Source: Halopseudomonas xinjiangensis
Lineage (GTDB): Bacteria; Pseudomonadota; Gammaproteobacteria; Pseudomonadales; Pseudomonadaceae
Length of the DNA stretch: 64,000 nt
Direction: 5' to 3'
Assembly (NCBI RefSeq): GCF_900104945.1
Contig: NZ_LT629736.1
Span: forward strand, 1,178,001 to 1,242,000
Shown: piece after piece, positions 8,031 to 14,501 of the stretch
Layout: each line of letters opens with the position of its first letter
Position numbering within the stretch: position 1 is the first letter of the stretch
Translations under genes and position numbers: made by a program
Notes under the pieces: model-generated
Seen by the model: only the letters and a program-made list of their open reading frames with translations
The model's database searches: none
What the model was told of the DNA's origin: nothing

Positions 8031-8429
8031 TTACCCGCGAATCTGATCGCTCAGTTGCTTGATGCCGTCGAGCATCATTTGGAGCCGCTGTTCCTGGCTG
8101 GCAACAACGGACTGGGCGAGCGTGAAGGACCGAACTGCTTCGGTGATGGCGAGCATCTTGCGCCGCGCCTCGTCAGCCTGGCGTTCGGCGTATTCGGCAC
8201 GGCGCTTAAGATCAATCTTCTGGTAGATCTCGTCATCGTCGTCGTCTTCATCGAAGTACTTGCCCAGCACCTCGGCGCCCGTCGCTTTCGCGGCCAGCTC
8301 CTCGATTCGCGCAACGAGATACTCCTCTCGGGGCGTGGTCGGTTCGATGACCGAGCGGATATGCTCGGGACGAGCTTCTCTGGCGATGACGGGTACGCCG
8401 GGCTGCCCGATCCAGTAGTCTGAAAACAT
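8031..8429 (-). CDS. acidic coiled-coil phage protein (first gene of the PL transcript)
   Basis: 132 residues. The leftward frame has an acidic run (DEDDDDDE) and long helical segments (KRRAEYAERQADEARRKMLAITEAVR). An equally long rightward frame covers the same DNA, but it reads as low-complexity shadow and lacks a start site. It is the first substantial gene after PL and nutL. Function unknown. It has no arginine-rich N-type motif. Confidence 0.55.
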   Translation of the reverse strand: MFSDYWIGQPGVPVIAREARPEHIRSVIEPTTPREEYLVARIEELAAKATGAEVLGKYFDEDDDDDEIYQKIDLKRRAEYAERQADEARRKMLAITEAVRSFTLAQSVVASQEQRLQMMLDGIKQLSDQIRG

Positions 8430-8695
8430 CGCAAACCCTCCATGTTGGTTTCCCGGATGGCCCTGTCGCCAAGGCCATCGAGGAAACAGCCCTTACCAGT
8501 CCGCCAGGGTGGGGCGGGGCGCGGAGCGTGCCGGGTCATTCGCTCGGTTCGGTCGTACCAACCTCGTCCGCCGTCGGGTTCGTCCCGCGTGGGCAGGCTC
8601 ATGCCTGTCGGATCGCCGGTCGCCGGTAGAGGCTGCGCGGTCTGTTTCATCAGGTTTACTGTTCTCCCCCTGAGGGTTGCCGGGAGTGACCTATG

Positions 8696-8710
8696 CCCAG
8701 CGATGCTGGG
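8696..8710 (-). promoter_or_regulatory. boxB-like hairpin of a nutL site
   Basis: Read leftward it is CCCAG-CATCG-CTGGG, a 5-bp stem with a 5-nt loop, the geometry of lambda boxB. It lies 20 nt downstream of the boxA-like element in the PL leader. Confidence 0.4.
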
Positions 8711-8730
8711 GGTAGTCGTTCATGGCGCTG

Positions 8731-8744
8731 ATTGTTAATGAGCG
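8731..8744 (-). promoter_or_regulatory. boxA-like antitermination element
   Basis: Read leftward it is CGCTCATTAACAAT, differing from the rrn boxA sequence TGCTCTTTAACAAT at two positions. It sits about 45 nt into the PL transcript, where nutL is expected. Confidence 0.5.
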
Positions 8745-8790
8745 TGGGGTCTCTTCGCCCCGGTGCGGCCTGCTGGCCGGCTTGGAACCA

Positions 8791-8820
8791 AATATGAACT
8801 ACAGGTACACATCAAGTCAA
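8791..8820 (-). promoter_or_regulatory. prophage leftward early promoter PL
   Basis: On the minus strand, TTGACT (8820-8815) is followed by 17 bp and TCATAT, or by 18 bp and CATATT (ending 8791). Two copies of the repressor-operator sequence overlap or abut it (8796-8809 and 8821-8834). It drives the leftward early genes down to int. Confidence 0.7.
8796..8809 (-). promoter_or_regulatory. operator OL (site 1)
   Basis: TGTACCTGTAGTTC on the minus strand, lying between -35 and -10 of PL. It matches the four-site consensus TGTACYNNNRGTTC shared with the cI-cro region. Confidence 0.7.
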
Positions 8821-8834
8821 GAACCATAAGTACA
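8821..8834 (-). promoter_or_regulatory. operator OL (site 2)
   Basis: TGTACTTATGGTTC on the minus strand, directly upstream of the PL -35 element and 25 bp from site 1. It matches TGTACYNNNRGTTC. Confidence 0.7.
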
Positions 8835-8930
8835 TATTTTTCGTGAGCGGCTTCGCGACCTGGCGGTCACGGAATGCCAGGGTTTGCGGCCGATGGTAAG
8901 GTGCCGGCTCCACAGGAGGGAGGACTCGAT

Positions 8931-9170
8931 ATGCATACGAAGGATTGCGCACGCCTGGCAGGCTTGCTGCTGGCACCGGCCGGGCTGATCGTGATTGGTT
9001 CGCTGGCGCTGATGATGCTACCGATCCGCCCACCGGGGAGTACGGGTTATGAGCTGGACCCGATGCGGTGGGTGCCGGTAGGTTTGACGTTTGGTGGGTT
9101 GGTTTGGCTGACCGCAGCGATGGGGCGGTTGGTCAAATGGGAGTTCGAGGCGGAGCGGGAGGAGGGGTAG
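8931..9170 (+). CDS. small two-helix membrane protein in the immunity region
   Basis: 79 residues with a strong ribosome-binding site (AGGAGGGAGGACTCGAT before the ATG). Two hydrophobic segments are visible: LAGLLLAPAGLIVIGSLALMML (about 8-30) and WVPVGLTFGGLVWLTAAMG (about 47-66). A charged tail follows (VKWEFEAEREEG). It lies between the OL/PL region and the shared terminator, transcribed toward the defence operon. Small inner-membrane proteins in this position of lambdoid phages are often superinfection-exclusion proteins, but that is inference from position. Confidence 0.6.
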   Translation: MHTKDCARLAGLLLAPAGLIVIGSLALMMLPIRPPGSTGYELDPMRWVPVGLTFGGLVWLTAAMGRLVKWEFEAEREEG

Positions 9171-9189
9171 GGCGCAGGGCTACAAAAGC

Positions 9190-9211
9190 AAGGCCCGCAG
9201 AGGCGGGCCTT
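9190..9211. terminator. bidirectional terminator between the membrane-protein gene and the DUF262 gene
   Basis: AAGGCCCGC-AGAG-GCGGGCCTT, a 9-bp perfect stem with a 4-nt loop between two convergent genes, flanked by an A-rich side and TTATTCTT. It closes both the rightward small gene and the leftward cI-dcm-FRG-DUF262 operon. Confidence 0.8.
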
Positions 9212-9216
9212 ATTCT

Positions 9217-10353
9217 TCACACGAGGCGAGGATGCGGTCTGAAGCGCCGCAGATGCCTAAGCAATATTTCATACCGGCCGGACAACGAGTTCTGGTCGTT
9301 TGTCGTTCTGCCCATTGTGTAGTAATTCATCAACTCAGGGTCAGCCCTTTCCGGAGCCGTTCTCGACAGCTGCAGAGCTTCTTTTACCCGGGTGGTAAAT
9401 TCTTCCAAGAAATCGCGCAGAACTCCTTTGCACAGATCCGGGTTCTCTCGCACTAACCAATAGTAAACTGGGATGTGCCCTTGGCTACCCAGCAGAGGAT
9501 CGCGATCTCGGAATTCAGCGGCCATACTATCGAGCGTGAATAACGCTTTTTCTTCGGTATCCCGGTACTTCTCTAACAATGTTTGCCGTTCCTCCTCAGA
9601 AAGGCGAGGCCCACGTTTGCGGAACCCTTGGACAAAGTACGCTGCTCCTTGCTCGGCGAACTGATCCAGGTTCCGTGCCTTGGTATCAGTGAAACCGCCT
9701 TTGTACTCTATCAGCGCAAGTTTCGCGGCAAGGTTAAATTCCTGCATCCGCGATACATTGAAACGAATTTTGTTCATAAAAAAACGATTCGCAGTGATCT
9801 GTCTGATGACTGCTGTCGCGGGACCAGGGACTGCGTTGCGCTTTTCTGCGGAAGTAGTAGACATTCCGCTGTTCAGCCGCGTAAACATCTCTGTGATTTT
9901 AAGTTCATCATCCGTCACAATACTCATTACGGTCGGGACGTAATTTTCGAGCTTCGAAGCTAGCTTAGGATAGCGCTGCTGTACTTGCGCGAATGTCATG
10001 CCGGCAGCTTCCACGCTGGGATCTGCATCTAACGCAAAAGATTGGTTCAGCGGGAACTGGTTCGCGAGGAAATCGAAGAAAGCGCCGAATCGTTGCTTTC
10101 CATCGACGATAGAGTATGGTTTGCGAGCAGGGTTGAGTTCCGCGCTGCTGGATCGCGTGAAGTCCGCGACATAGAGTTTGGGGATGTCGAAGTCGTTTAG
10201 AACGGAGTCGATCAAATGTGCCTTTTTCCACTGGCTCCACAAGTTCCCCCGACGTTGATACTGGGGTTCCAGATCAAGCTGAGCTTGCTCATTCTGCGAA
10301 GCCCACCACCTGAGCGGACGGGGCTCGTGCTGAGTTACTCTGAAATGGCTCAT
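9217..10353 (-). CDS. DUF262-domain protein (ParB/Srx-fold, GmrS-like), putative defence effector
   Basis: 378 residues. The DUF262 signatures are YQRRGNLWSQWKKAHLIDSVL (32-52), IVDGKQRFGAFFDFL (82-96, the DGQQR-type motif) and MFTRLNSGMSTTSAEKRNA (156-174). In GmrSD, BrxU and SspE this domain hydrolyses nucleotides and is usually joined to a DUF1524 HNH nuclease. None is present here; the C-terminal half is helical and ends NYYTMGRTTNDQNSLSGRYEIL. The start overlaps the FRG gene stop by 4 bp, so the two are translationally coupled. It is the last gene of the cI operon and is more AT-rich than the phage genes. The nuclease or toxic activity, if any, must come from the FRG partner or from an unrecognised domain. 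Confidence 0.8.
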   Translation of the reverse strand: MSHFRVTQHEPRPLRWWASQNEQAQLDLEPQYQRRGNLWSQWKKAHLIDSVLNDFDIPKLYVADFTRSSSAELNPARKPYSIVDGKQRFGAFFDFLANQFPLNQSFALDADPSVEAAGMTFAQVQQRYPKLASKLENYVPTVMSIVTDDELKITEMFTRLNSGMSTTSAEKRNAVPGPATAVIRQITANRFFMNKIRFNVSRMQEFNLAAKLALIEYKGGFTDTKARNLDQFAEQGAAYFVQGFRKRGPRLSEEERQTLLEKYRDTEEKALFTLDSMAAEFRDRDPLLGSQGHIPVYYWLVRENPDLCKGVLRDFLEEFTTRVKEALQLSRTAPERADPELMNYYTMGRTTNDQNSLSGRYEILLRHLRRFRPHPRLV

Positions 10354-11210
10354 GCGAAAAATCCATTCATCCGTTTGATCTCCAAAGCGAGCCCCTGGTG
10401 ATCAGGGTACGCCACCGAGTCAGTATATCCAATGCAGAGCAAGTCGCGTAACAGCGCTTCGATATTCTCTTCCTTAATTACAAGTTCTTTCAGGCAGTTT
10501 TCTGGATAGCGCTTGGATTCGAATATCTTATCCATTGAATCCACACTCTTTCCGAATATGGTGAACACTCCCTTTTGCGCAAACATGCGCGCATTGTTAG
10601 CTGTGCCTAATATGGCCACAGGATCTTCGTACATGCCCACCTTTTCGGAGACCGTATAGTTGAGTCTCGGGAGATAACTGTTCAGTGTGCCGCTGTCCGG
10701 CGGCACCGGCCCGCGCTCGCCATAGGAGACCTGAACGAGCGATGCTTGGTTCCAAGACCACGGGTTCAAAATCCATACAGAGGCTGGTTCGGTATACTTC
10801 CCCCTTTTTTTACCGCGCTCTGCATCGGTGAGCGCAAAGTAGAGGGCAATAAAGGGGTTTGACGTCCAATCCAGCAGCCGCGTCGGTACGCCGTAATGCT
10901 GCATATAAAAAAGGGTGTCTATCTTCTCTTCTTCGTCTTTGTTCAACGAAGGAATCTGGTGCAATGTTCCCTGCCGTCTGAATTCCCGGATCATTCGCGA
11001 CTCTAGGTCCAGGAGATCATTTGCCTCCTTAACAGACGGATGGCGATACAAACTGGGCTTGAGAGCATAGGATCGCATCCCATGGCCGCGGTACCAGTTA
11101 TTGAGGTGAGCATCGTTCGCGTTTTCGGCTCTCGATGCCGTGAGCGCACCTTCAATGCAGCTCGCAAATGAGCTGAGCGAGTCCACTTCGATTCTCTTCG
11201 GCTTTGCCAT
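10350..11210 (-). CDS. FRG-domain protein
   Basis: 286 residues. The FRG domain is clear: NNWYRGHGMRSYALKPSLYR (38-56, with YRG for FRG) and the highly conserved MQHYGVPTRLLDWTSNPFIALYFAL block (103-127). The family name refers to the conserved F-R-G triplet. Its biochemical activity is not established, but it recurs near toxins and phage-defence genes. It starts 13 bp after the methyltransferase stop and overlaps the DUF262 gene. I infer an effector role in a three-gene module. Confidence 0.85.
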   Translation of the reverse strand: MAKPKRIEVDSLSSFASCIEGALTASRAENANDAHLNNWYRGHGMRSYALKPSLYRHPSVKEANDLLDLESRMIREFRRQGTLHQIPSLNKDEEEKIDTLFYMQHYGVPTRLLDWTSNPFIALYFALTDAERGKKRGKYTEPASVWILNPWSWNQASLVQVSYGERGPVPPDSGTLNSYLPRLNYTVSEKVGMYEDPVAILGTANNARMFAQKGVFTIFGKSVDSMDKIFESKRYPENCLKELVIKEENIEALLRDLLCIGYTDSVAYPDHQGLALEIKRMNGFFA

Positions 11211-11223
11211 CTTCAGTCCTTGT

Positions 11224-12219
11224 TTAGGCAGCTTTATCGCGCGTGACGTCTAGCTGGTCGCTCGTGTGTTGCTGTAGCAGGAATCTTTCGCAAACTCGCG
11301 CGACGGCATTTGCAAGAAGTGGCGGGACGGCGTTGCCGATTTGCATGATATTGGAAGTCGCCGAATGCGGAAAAACGAAGTCGTCGGGAAACGTCTGCAG
11401 CCGCGCGCACTCTCTAATAGTTAGTCTTCTCTGGAGAGAGTAGTGGAACTGAACACGAGACTTGGCATTAGCTCTTACCGTATATCCGGGCTTTCCTGCC
11501 TGCGATATTTCGTCGCCTTGGCCATGGCCGTTTTTCGCTCGGTTGGCTTTGAAATACTGACTCTGATTTGGGACGCTCTCGTCGTGAACACCAACCAGAT
11601 CCCCAATAGCCCATTCAATTGATCGGTGGCTATCCGCGTACTGCGGGAGCGGCTTGTCCGGAAAACCGGAAATGTCGTTCCGGACGCCGACGATGAAGAC
11701 TCGATAACGTGCTTGCGGCACCCCGTAGTCCGCAGCGTTGAGGCGCCAACACTCGACCCGGTAGCCCGCCTCACGAAAATCTCCCAAGATTCTTTCGATT
11801 ACCTTTCCCTTATGCATGGTCAAAATATTTGCAACATTTTCAGCAACGAACATTTTCGGTTGGTGTATGGCGCAATATTGGACTAGCGAAGAGTAAAGTC
11901 GGCCGCGCTCTGATCCCAATCCCTTCCGGGGGCCACAAATCGAGAAGTCCTGACACGGGAAGCCGCCTATGAGCAAGTCGGCGCGGACCATCCCCGCAAC
12001 GCAAGCTTGTGAAAGATCAGCACGATGGAAATGGTTGCCGATATTTTGCTTGTAGGTAATTTCGCAGAGCGGGTCGAGCTCGAACGCTTGCTCTATTTCG
12101 AAAGCCGTCCTGGGCACCGATTCACCCTTAAAGTGAAAGCCACCTTGAAACCCTAAATCCAAGCCGCCACAACCAGCGAAAAATGAGGCTACCGAGAAGG
12201 TTTCGGTCTGTGCTTGCAT
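11224..12219 (-). CDS. DNA (cytosine-5) methyltransferase
   Basis: 331 residues from the ATG at 12219; a TTG at 12255 overlapping the cI stop would add 12 residues. The C5-methyltransferase motifs appear in order: I FAGCGGLDLGF (14-24, SAM binding), IV GGFPCQDFS (85-93, catalytic Cys89), VI ENV (127-129), VIII QARYRVF (169-175), and X QIGNAVPP near the C-terminus. The target-recognition region lies between VIII and IX (about 180-270). The target sequence cannot be read from the protein. It follows cI directly, so it should be expressed in the lysogen and mark host and prophage DNA. No cognate type II endonuclease is adjacent; the partners are FRG and DUF262. Confidence 0.95.
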   Translation of the reverse strand: MQAQTETFSVASFFAGCGGLDLGFQGGFHFKGESVPRTAFEIEQAFELDPLCEITYKQNIGNHFHRADLSQACVAGMVRADLLIGGFPCQDFSICGPRKGLGSERGRLYSSLVQYCAIHQPKMFVAENVANILTMHKGKVIERILGDFREAGYRVECWRLNAADYGVPQARYRVFIVGVRNDISGFPDKPLPQYADSHRSIEWAIGDLVGVHDESVPNQSQYFKANRAKNGHGQGDEISQAGKPGYTVRANAKSRVQFHYSLQRRLTIRECARLQTFPDDFVFPHSATSNIMQIGNAVPPLLANAVARVCERFLLQQHTSDQLDVTRDKAA

Positions 12220-12251
12220 TATGATTGTCTCTTCAGGCGCCCAGCGGCGGT

Positions 12252-13082
12252 TCAAAGTTTATGCGCGTTCCAGACAAGAAGAGCGCGGGCGTGTACGGTA
12301 ACCTCGGCGATCGGAATCTGGAAGGGGTCGTGCTCGCGGTTATCCGAGATGACTTTGAAGTGCGTCTTGGACTCTTTCTGAAGGCGTTTGATGTAGACCA
12401 GGTCGTCCCAGGTGAACACGTAGACGCCGTCGCCGTTGAAGGCGTTGACCCCGCGGTCGACGAACACTGGCTCACCGTGGTTGATGGTGCCGGCCATGCT
12501 CTGACCCCAGCCGGTGATCAGCGCGAGGTTGGCGGGGCTGGTATAGGTGATGCCGAGCATGTCCAGATGCGATTTGTGCATCGTGACATGGCGGATGATC
12601 TCGACGTAGTCGTTCGGCAGCTGGCCGCTGCCCATGGCTGCGCGTACGTTGAATTGGGGTATCGATAGTTCGCCAGTCTTGTCCTTGGCGGAGAAATCAG
12701 CAGCGATCACGTTGCTCTCCTTTTCCCTTACTGGGTAGCCGGCTTCCCGGTCGGCATCGCCCGTCGCATACCTAAAAGCTTGGTCTGCGTCGGAATTCAT
12801 GGGTCCTTCCCCGTACTGCAACCACTCAACCCGCACGCCAAGTTCGCGGGCAATGCTCCGCATATTGGCCCGGCCGGGCATCGATTCTTCGTTCAGCCAC
12901 TTGCTTGCTGCTTTGGGGGTCGTGCCGGTGACTTGCGCCAGGCGAACGCCCGCGCCCCATTCGCCGATCCCTGCGGCGGCTAAGGCTTGCTTCAAGCGCA
13001 AAACAAAAGCGCGGCGGAGATCATTGGACTGAACCATAGGTTCAGCATCGCATTTCCTTGCATGTACTTTCAGTTCCGCCAT
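12252..13082 (-). CDS. cI: prophage CI-type repressor (HTH + S24 peptidase)
   Basis: 276 residues from the ATG at 13082, or 261 from the ATG at 13037. The first start overlaps the PR -10 region and neither has a strong ribosome-binding site, so the start is uncertain. An XRE-type HTH lies at about 43-75 (GVRLAQVTGTTPKAASKWLN). The LexA/CI-type S24 domain shows the cleavage region AAMGSG (148-153), nucleophile Ser195 (GWGQSM) and Lys232 (YIKRL), so RecA-stimulated self-cleavage is expected. It maintains lysogeny by binding the TGTACYNNNRGTTC operators and is the first gene of the methyltransferase/FRG/DUF262 operon. Confidence 0.93.
   Translation of the reverse strand: MAELKVHARKCDAEPMVQSNDLRRAFVLRLKQALAAAGIGEWGAGVRLAQVTGTTPKAASKWLNEESMPGRANMRSIARELGVRVEWLQYGEGPMNSDADQAFRYATGDADREAGYPVREKESNVIAADFSAKDKTGELSIPQFNVRAAMGSGQLPNDYVEIIRHVTMHKSHLDMLGITYTSPANLALITGWGQSMAGTINHGEPVFVDRGVNAFNGDGVYVFTWDDLVYIKRLQKESKTHFKVISDNREHDPFQIPIAEVTVHARALLVWNAHKL
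13030..13044. promoter_or_regulatory. possible third OR operator (symmetric)
   Basis: TGAACC-ATA-GGTTCA is a perfect inverted repeat within the 5' end of cI. It shares the GGTTC half-site of the other operators and 9 of 14 positions with OL site 2. It could be the OR3-like autoregulatory site. Confidence 0.45.
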
Positions 13083-13087
13083 AATAT
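13058..13087 (+). promoter_or_regulatory. prophage rightward early promoter PR
   Basis: TTGCAT (13058-13063), 18 bp, TAATAT (13082-13087), about 36 bp before the cro ATG. One operator lies in the spacer (13063-13076) and the next immediately after the -10 (13087-13100), so repressor binding would block it. Confidence 0.6.
13063..13076 (+). promoter_or_regulatory. operator OR (spacer site)
   Basis: TGTACTTTCAGTTC, matching TGTACYNNNRGTTC. It lies between the -35 and -10 elements of PR. Confidence 0.7.
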
Positions 13088-13100
13088 GTACTCGAAGTTC
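13087..13100 (+). promoter_or_regulatory. operator OR (downstream site)
   Basis: TGTACTCGAAGTTC, matching TGTACYNNNRGTTC, 24 bp from the spacer site and abutting the PR -10. Confidence 0.7.
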
Positions 13101-13122
13101 AAATTCATAAGGGCGCTAGACC

Positions 13123-13350
13123 ATGAGCTCTATCAAACTGGCAATTCAGAAGGCGGGCGGTCCGGCGCGTGCCGCACAGCTCTGCGGCATCAGTTCGCGG
13201 GCTATCTACAAGTGGATCTCTAGCGGCTCGCTACCTCGCACGGAGTACACCGGCGAGACCGACTATGCGCAGCGTCTCGCGGCTGCATCGGAGGGCGCGT
13301 TCACGGCTGAATGGCTTCTCGAAGAAGCCTCGCCGAGCAAGGCCGCCTGA
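13123..13350 (+). CDS. cro: Cro-like repressor
   Basis: A 75-residue YdaS/Cro-type HTH protein, divergent from cI: IKLAIQKAGGPARAAQLCGISSRAIYKWISSGSLPRTEYTGETDYAQRL. The HTH spans about 17-37. As first gene of the PR transcript it should repress cI transcription and damp early promoters during lytic growth through the same operators. Confidence 0.88.
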   Translation: MSSIKLAIQKAGGPARAAQLCGISSRAIYKWISSGSLPRTEYTGETDYAQRLAAASEGAFTAEWLLEEASPSKAA

Positions 13351-13351
13351 C

Positions 13352-13444
13352 ATGAACAGATTACTGCGGTGCACGCTTTGCCATCAGCCCACTCGCAGTG
13401 CTGTGCAGCCATACAGGAGTTTTGACCTTCAGCACGATCGATAG
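13352..13444 (+). CDS. possible 30-residue CxxC peptide
   Basis: The frame opens one base after the cro stop codon and has a CTLCHQP motif (one CxxC). The ribosome-binding site is poor and no relative is recognised. It is listed because the spacing suggests translational coupling with cro. It may equally be leader RNA. Confidence 0.25.
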   Translation: MNRLLRCTLCHQPTRSAVQPYRSFDLQHDR

Positions 13445-13530
13445 CTAGGCCTGCCGGAGCGGCAGGAAAGGGCGCCTACGGGCGGGTCAGGAACGTGACG
13501 GGATAAGTCGCGGTAGACGAGAAGGAAGCC

Positions 13531-13794
13531 ATGAAGGCCAAACAGTGTGATACCCCGGCTGCGCCTGGAGCGAGCCGAGCAGTAACCAAGGCAGAAAGGG
13601 CGCTGGCTCGTTACTTGAGGTCCGGCTCAGGGTTGGTCCGCTGCGCTTTAGTTTCAGTTCCCCGACCGAATGCTTCCCCGCGTTGCTTGCCGACGAATGG
13701 TCAGGCTGCGCGCGGGAAGTGTTTTGTGCAGGCAATAAAAAACCCCGGCTATTGGGTGACCGCCCAGCCGGGGCTTGTTACATCAGAGAGGTGA
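13531..13794 (+). CDS. possible small protein upstream of the antirepressor
   Basis: 87 residues with a fair ribosome-binding site (GAAGGAAGCC before the ATG). It ends 3 bp before the antirepressor ATG. The sequence is basic and low in hydrophobic pattern, and its last third runs through the leftward terminator hairpin, which argues against strong selection on the protein. The 13351-13796 gap otherwise holds no recognised gene. Confidence 0.3.
   Translation: MKAKQCDTPAAPGASRAVTKAERALARYLRSGSGLVRCALVSVPRPNASPRCLPTNGQAARGKCFVQAIKNPGYWVTAQPGLVTSER
13735..13773 (-). terminator. leftward rho-independent terminator (OOP-like RNA)
   Basis: On the minus strand AGCCCCGGCT pairs with AGCCGGGG across a 15-nt loop and is followed by TTTTTTATT. 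The plus-strand side has no T-run, so it ends leftward transcripts. No leftward protein gene lies to its right. Confidence 0.7.
13737..13787 (-). ncRNA. candidate OOP-like antisense RNA over the antirepressor leader
   Basis: A leftward promoter (13794-13822) and the leftward terminator (13735-13773) define a transcript of about 50 nt. Its 5' end is complementary to the ribosome-binding site of the antirepressor gene (AGAGAGGTG). In lambda, OOP RNA occupies the equivalent place between cII and O. Existence of the RNA is inference from the two signals. Confidence 0.45.
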
Positions 13795-13822
13795 TTATGA
13801 ACACTGATGTCATGTTGGGCAA
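13794..13822 (-). promoter_or_regulatory. leftward promoter of the candidate antisense RNA
   Basis: On the minus strand TTGCCC (13822-13817), a 17-bp spacer and CATAAT (13799-13794; five of six consensus bases). The -10 overlaps the antirepressor start codon. Confidence 0.5.
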
Positions 13823-14501
13823 TAGTGCGCCGGTGGCGTGGATGAGTAGCCAGGAGATAGCTGACCTGGTGGAGTCGCGGCACGACAGCGTGAAGCGGAC
13901 GGTGGAGCGGCTGGTGGATCGGGGCGTTATATCCCAACCACCATTGGTGGATGGGCCGCGCTCCGGCAATGGGGTGGTGGTACAGGCGTATCGGATCAGC
14001 AAGCGCGACAGCTATGTGGTGGTGGCGCAGCTGTGCCCGGAGTTCACGGCGCGCTTGGTGGACCGGTGGCAGGCGCTGGAGGCGCAGGTGATGCAGCCGT
14101 CCGTGCCGCGCTCACTGCCGGAGGCATTGCGCCTGGCTGCCGACCTGGCCGAGCAGAACAACACGCTGCGGCTGGTGGTGCAGGAGCAGGCGCCACAGGT
14201 GGAAGCGCTGGCGCGCATATCCGCTGCGAGCGGGACGTTGTGCCTGACGGATGCGGCGAAGCACCTGGGCGTGCAGCGCAAGGCGTTGCTGGAGTGGATG
14301 CAGGCGAACCGCTGGATCTATCGGCGTGAGGGCGCGGCGCGCTGGTTGGCCTATCAGCCGCGGCTGCAGGCTGGGTTGCTGGAGCACAAGGTGACGGTGC
14401 TGGGTACCGAGGAGGATGGTGCGCAGCGGCTTGCGTCACAGGTGCGTGTCACGCCGCGTGGTTTGACGGTGCTGGCGCAGAAACTTGGGAGGGCCTGCTG
14501 A
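13797..14501 (+). CDS. phage antirepressor (Rha-type N-terminus, KilAC C-terminus)
   Basis: 234 residues from the ATG at 13797 (GAGAGGTGATT upstream); the frame is open further upstream without a better start. The N-terminal Rha domain reads WMSSQEIADLVESRHDSVKRTVERLVDRGVI and KRDSYVVVAQLCPEFTARLVDRWQALE. The C-terminal KilAC/ANT domain reads LCLTDAAKHLGVQRKALLEWMQANRWIYRR, then VTPRGLTVLAQKL. Proteins of this architecture are phage regulators or antirepressors that promote lytic development or block IHF-dependent host functions. It is coupled to the replication gene by a TGATG overlap. Confidence 0.88.
   Translation: MNTDVMLGNSAPVAWMSSQEIADLVESRHDSVKRTVERLVDRGVISQPPLVDGPRSGNGVVVQAYRISKRDSYVVVAQLCPEFTARLVDRWQALEAQVMQPSVPRSLPEALRLAADLAEQNNTLRLVVQEQAPQVEALARISAASGTLCLTDAAKHLGVQRKALLEWMQANRWIYRREGAARWLAYQPRLQAGLLEHKVTVLGTEEDGAQRLASQVRVTPRGLTVLAQKLGRAC

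Noticed and set aside
8025-8423. 132-residue rightward frame opposite the first PL gene
   Set aside because: Same length as the leftward frame, but it lies against the PL transcript, lacks a ribosome-binding site and gives an unstructured sequence.
8075-8650. 191-residue leftward frame reaching into the PL leader
   Set aside because: Its 3' two thirds are an out-of-frame reading of the 8031-8429 gene. The N-terminal part is basic and was considered as an N-like antiterminator, but it has no clear arginine-rich RNA-binding pattern or start signal.
13640-13660. Possible nutR boxA (TGCGCTTTAGTT) on the PR transcript
   Set aside because: Only 9 of 12 positions match and no boxB-type hairpin lies at the right distance; mentioned only as a weak parallel to nutL.
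13487-13735. 82-residue leftward frame between cro and the antirepressor
   Set aside because: It lies downstream of the leftward terminator at 13735-13773, has no promoter, and reads as low complexity.
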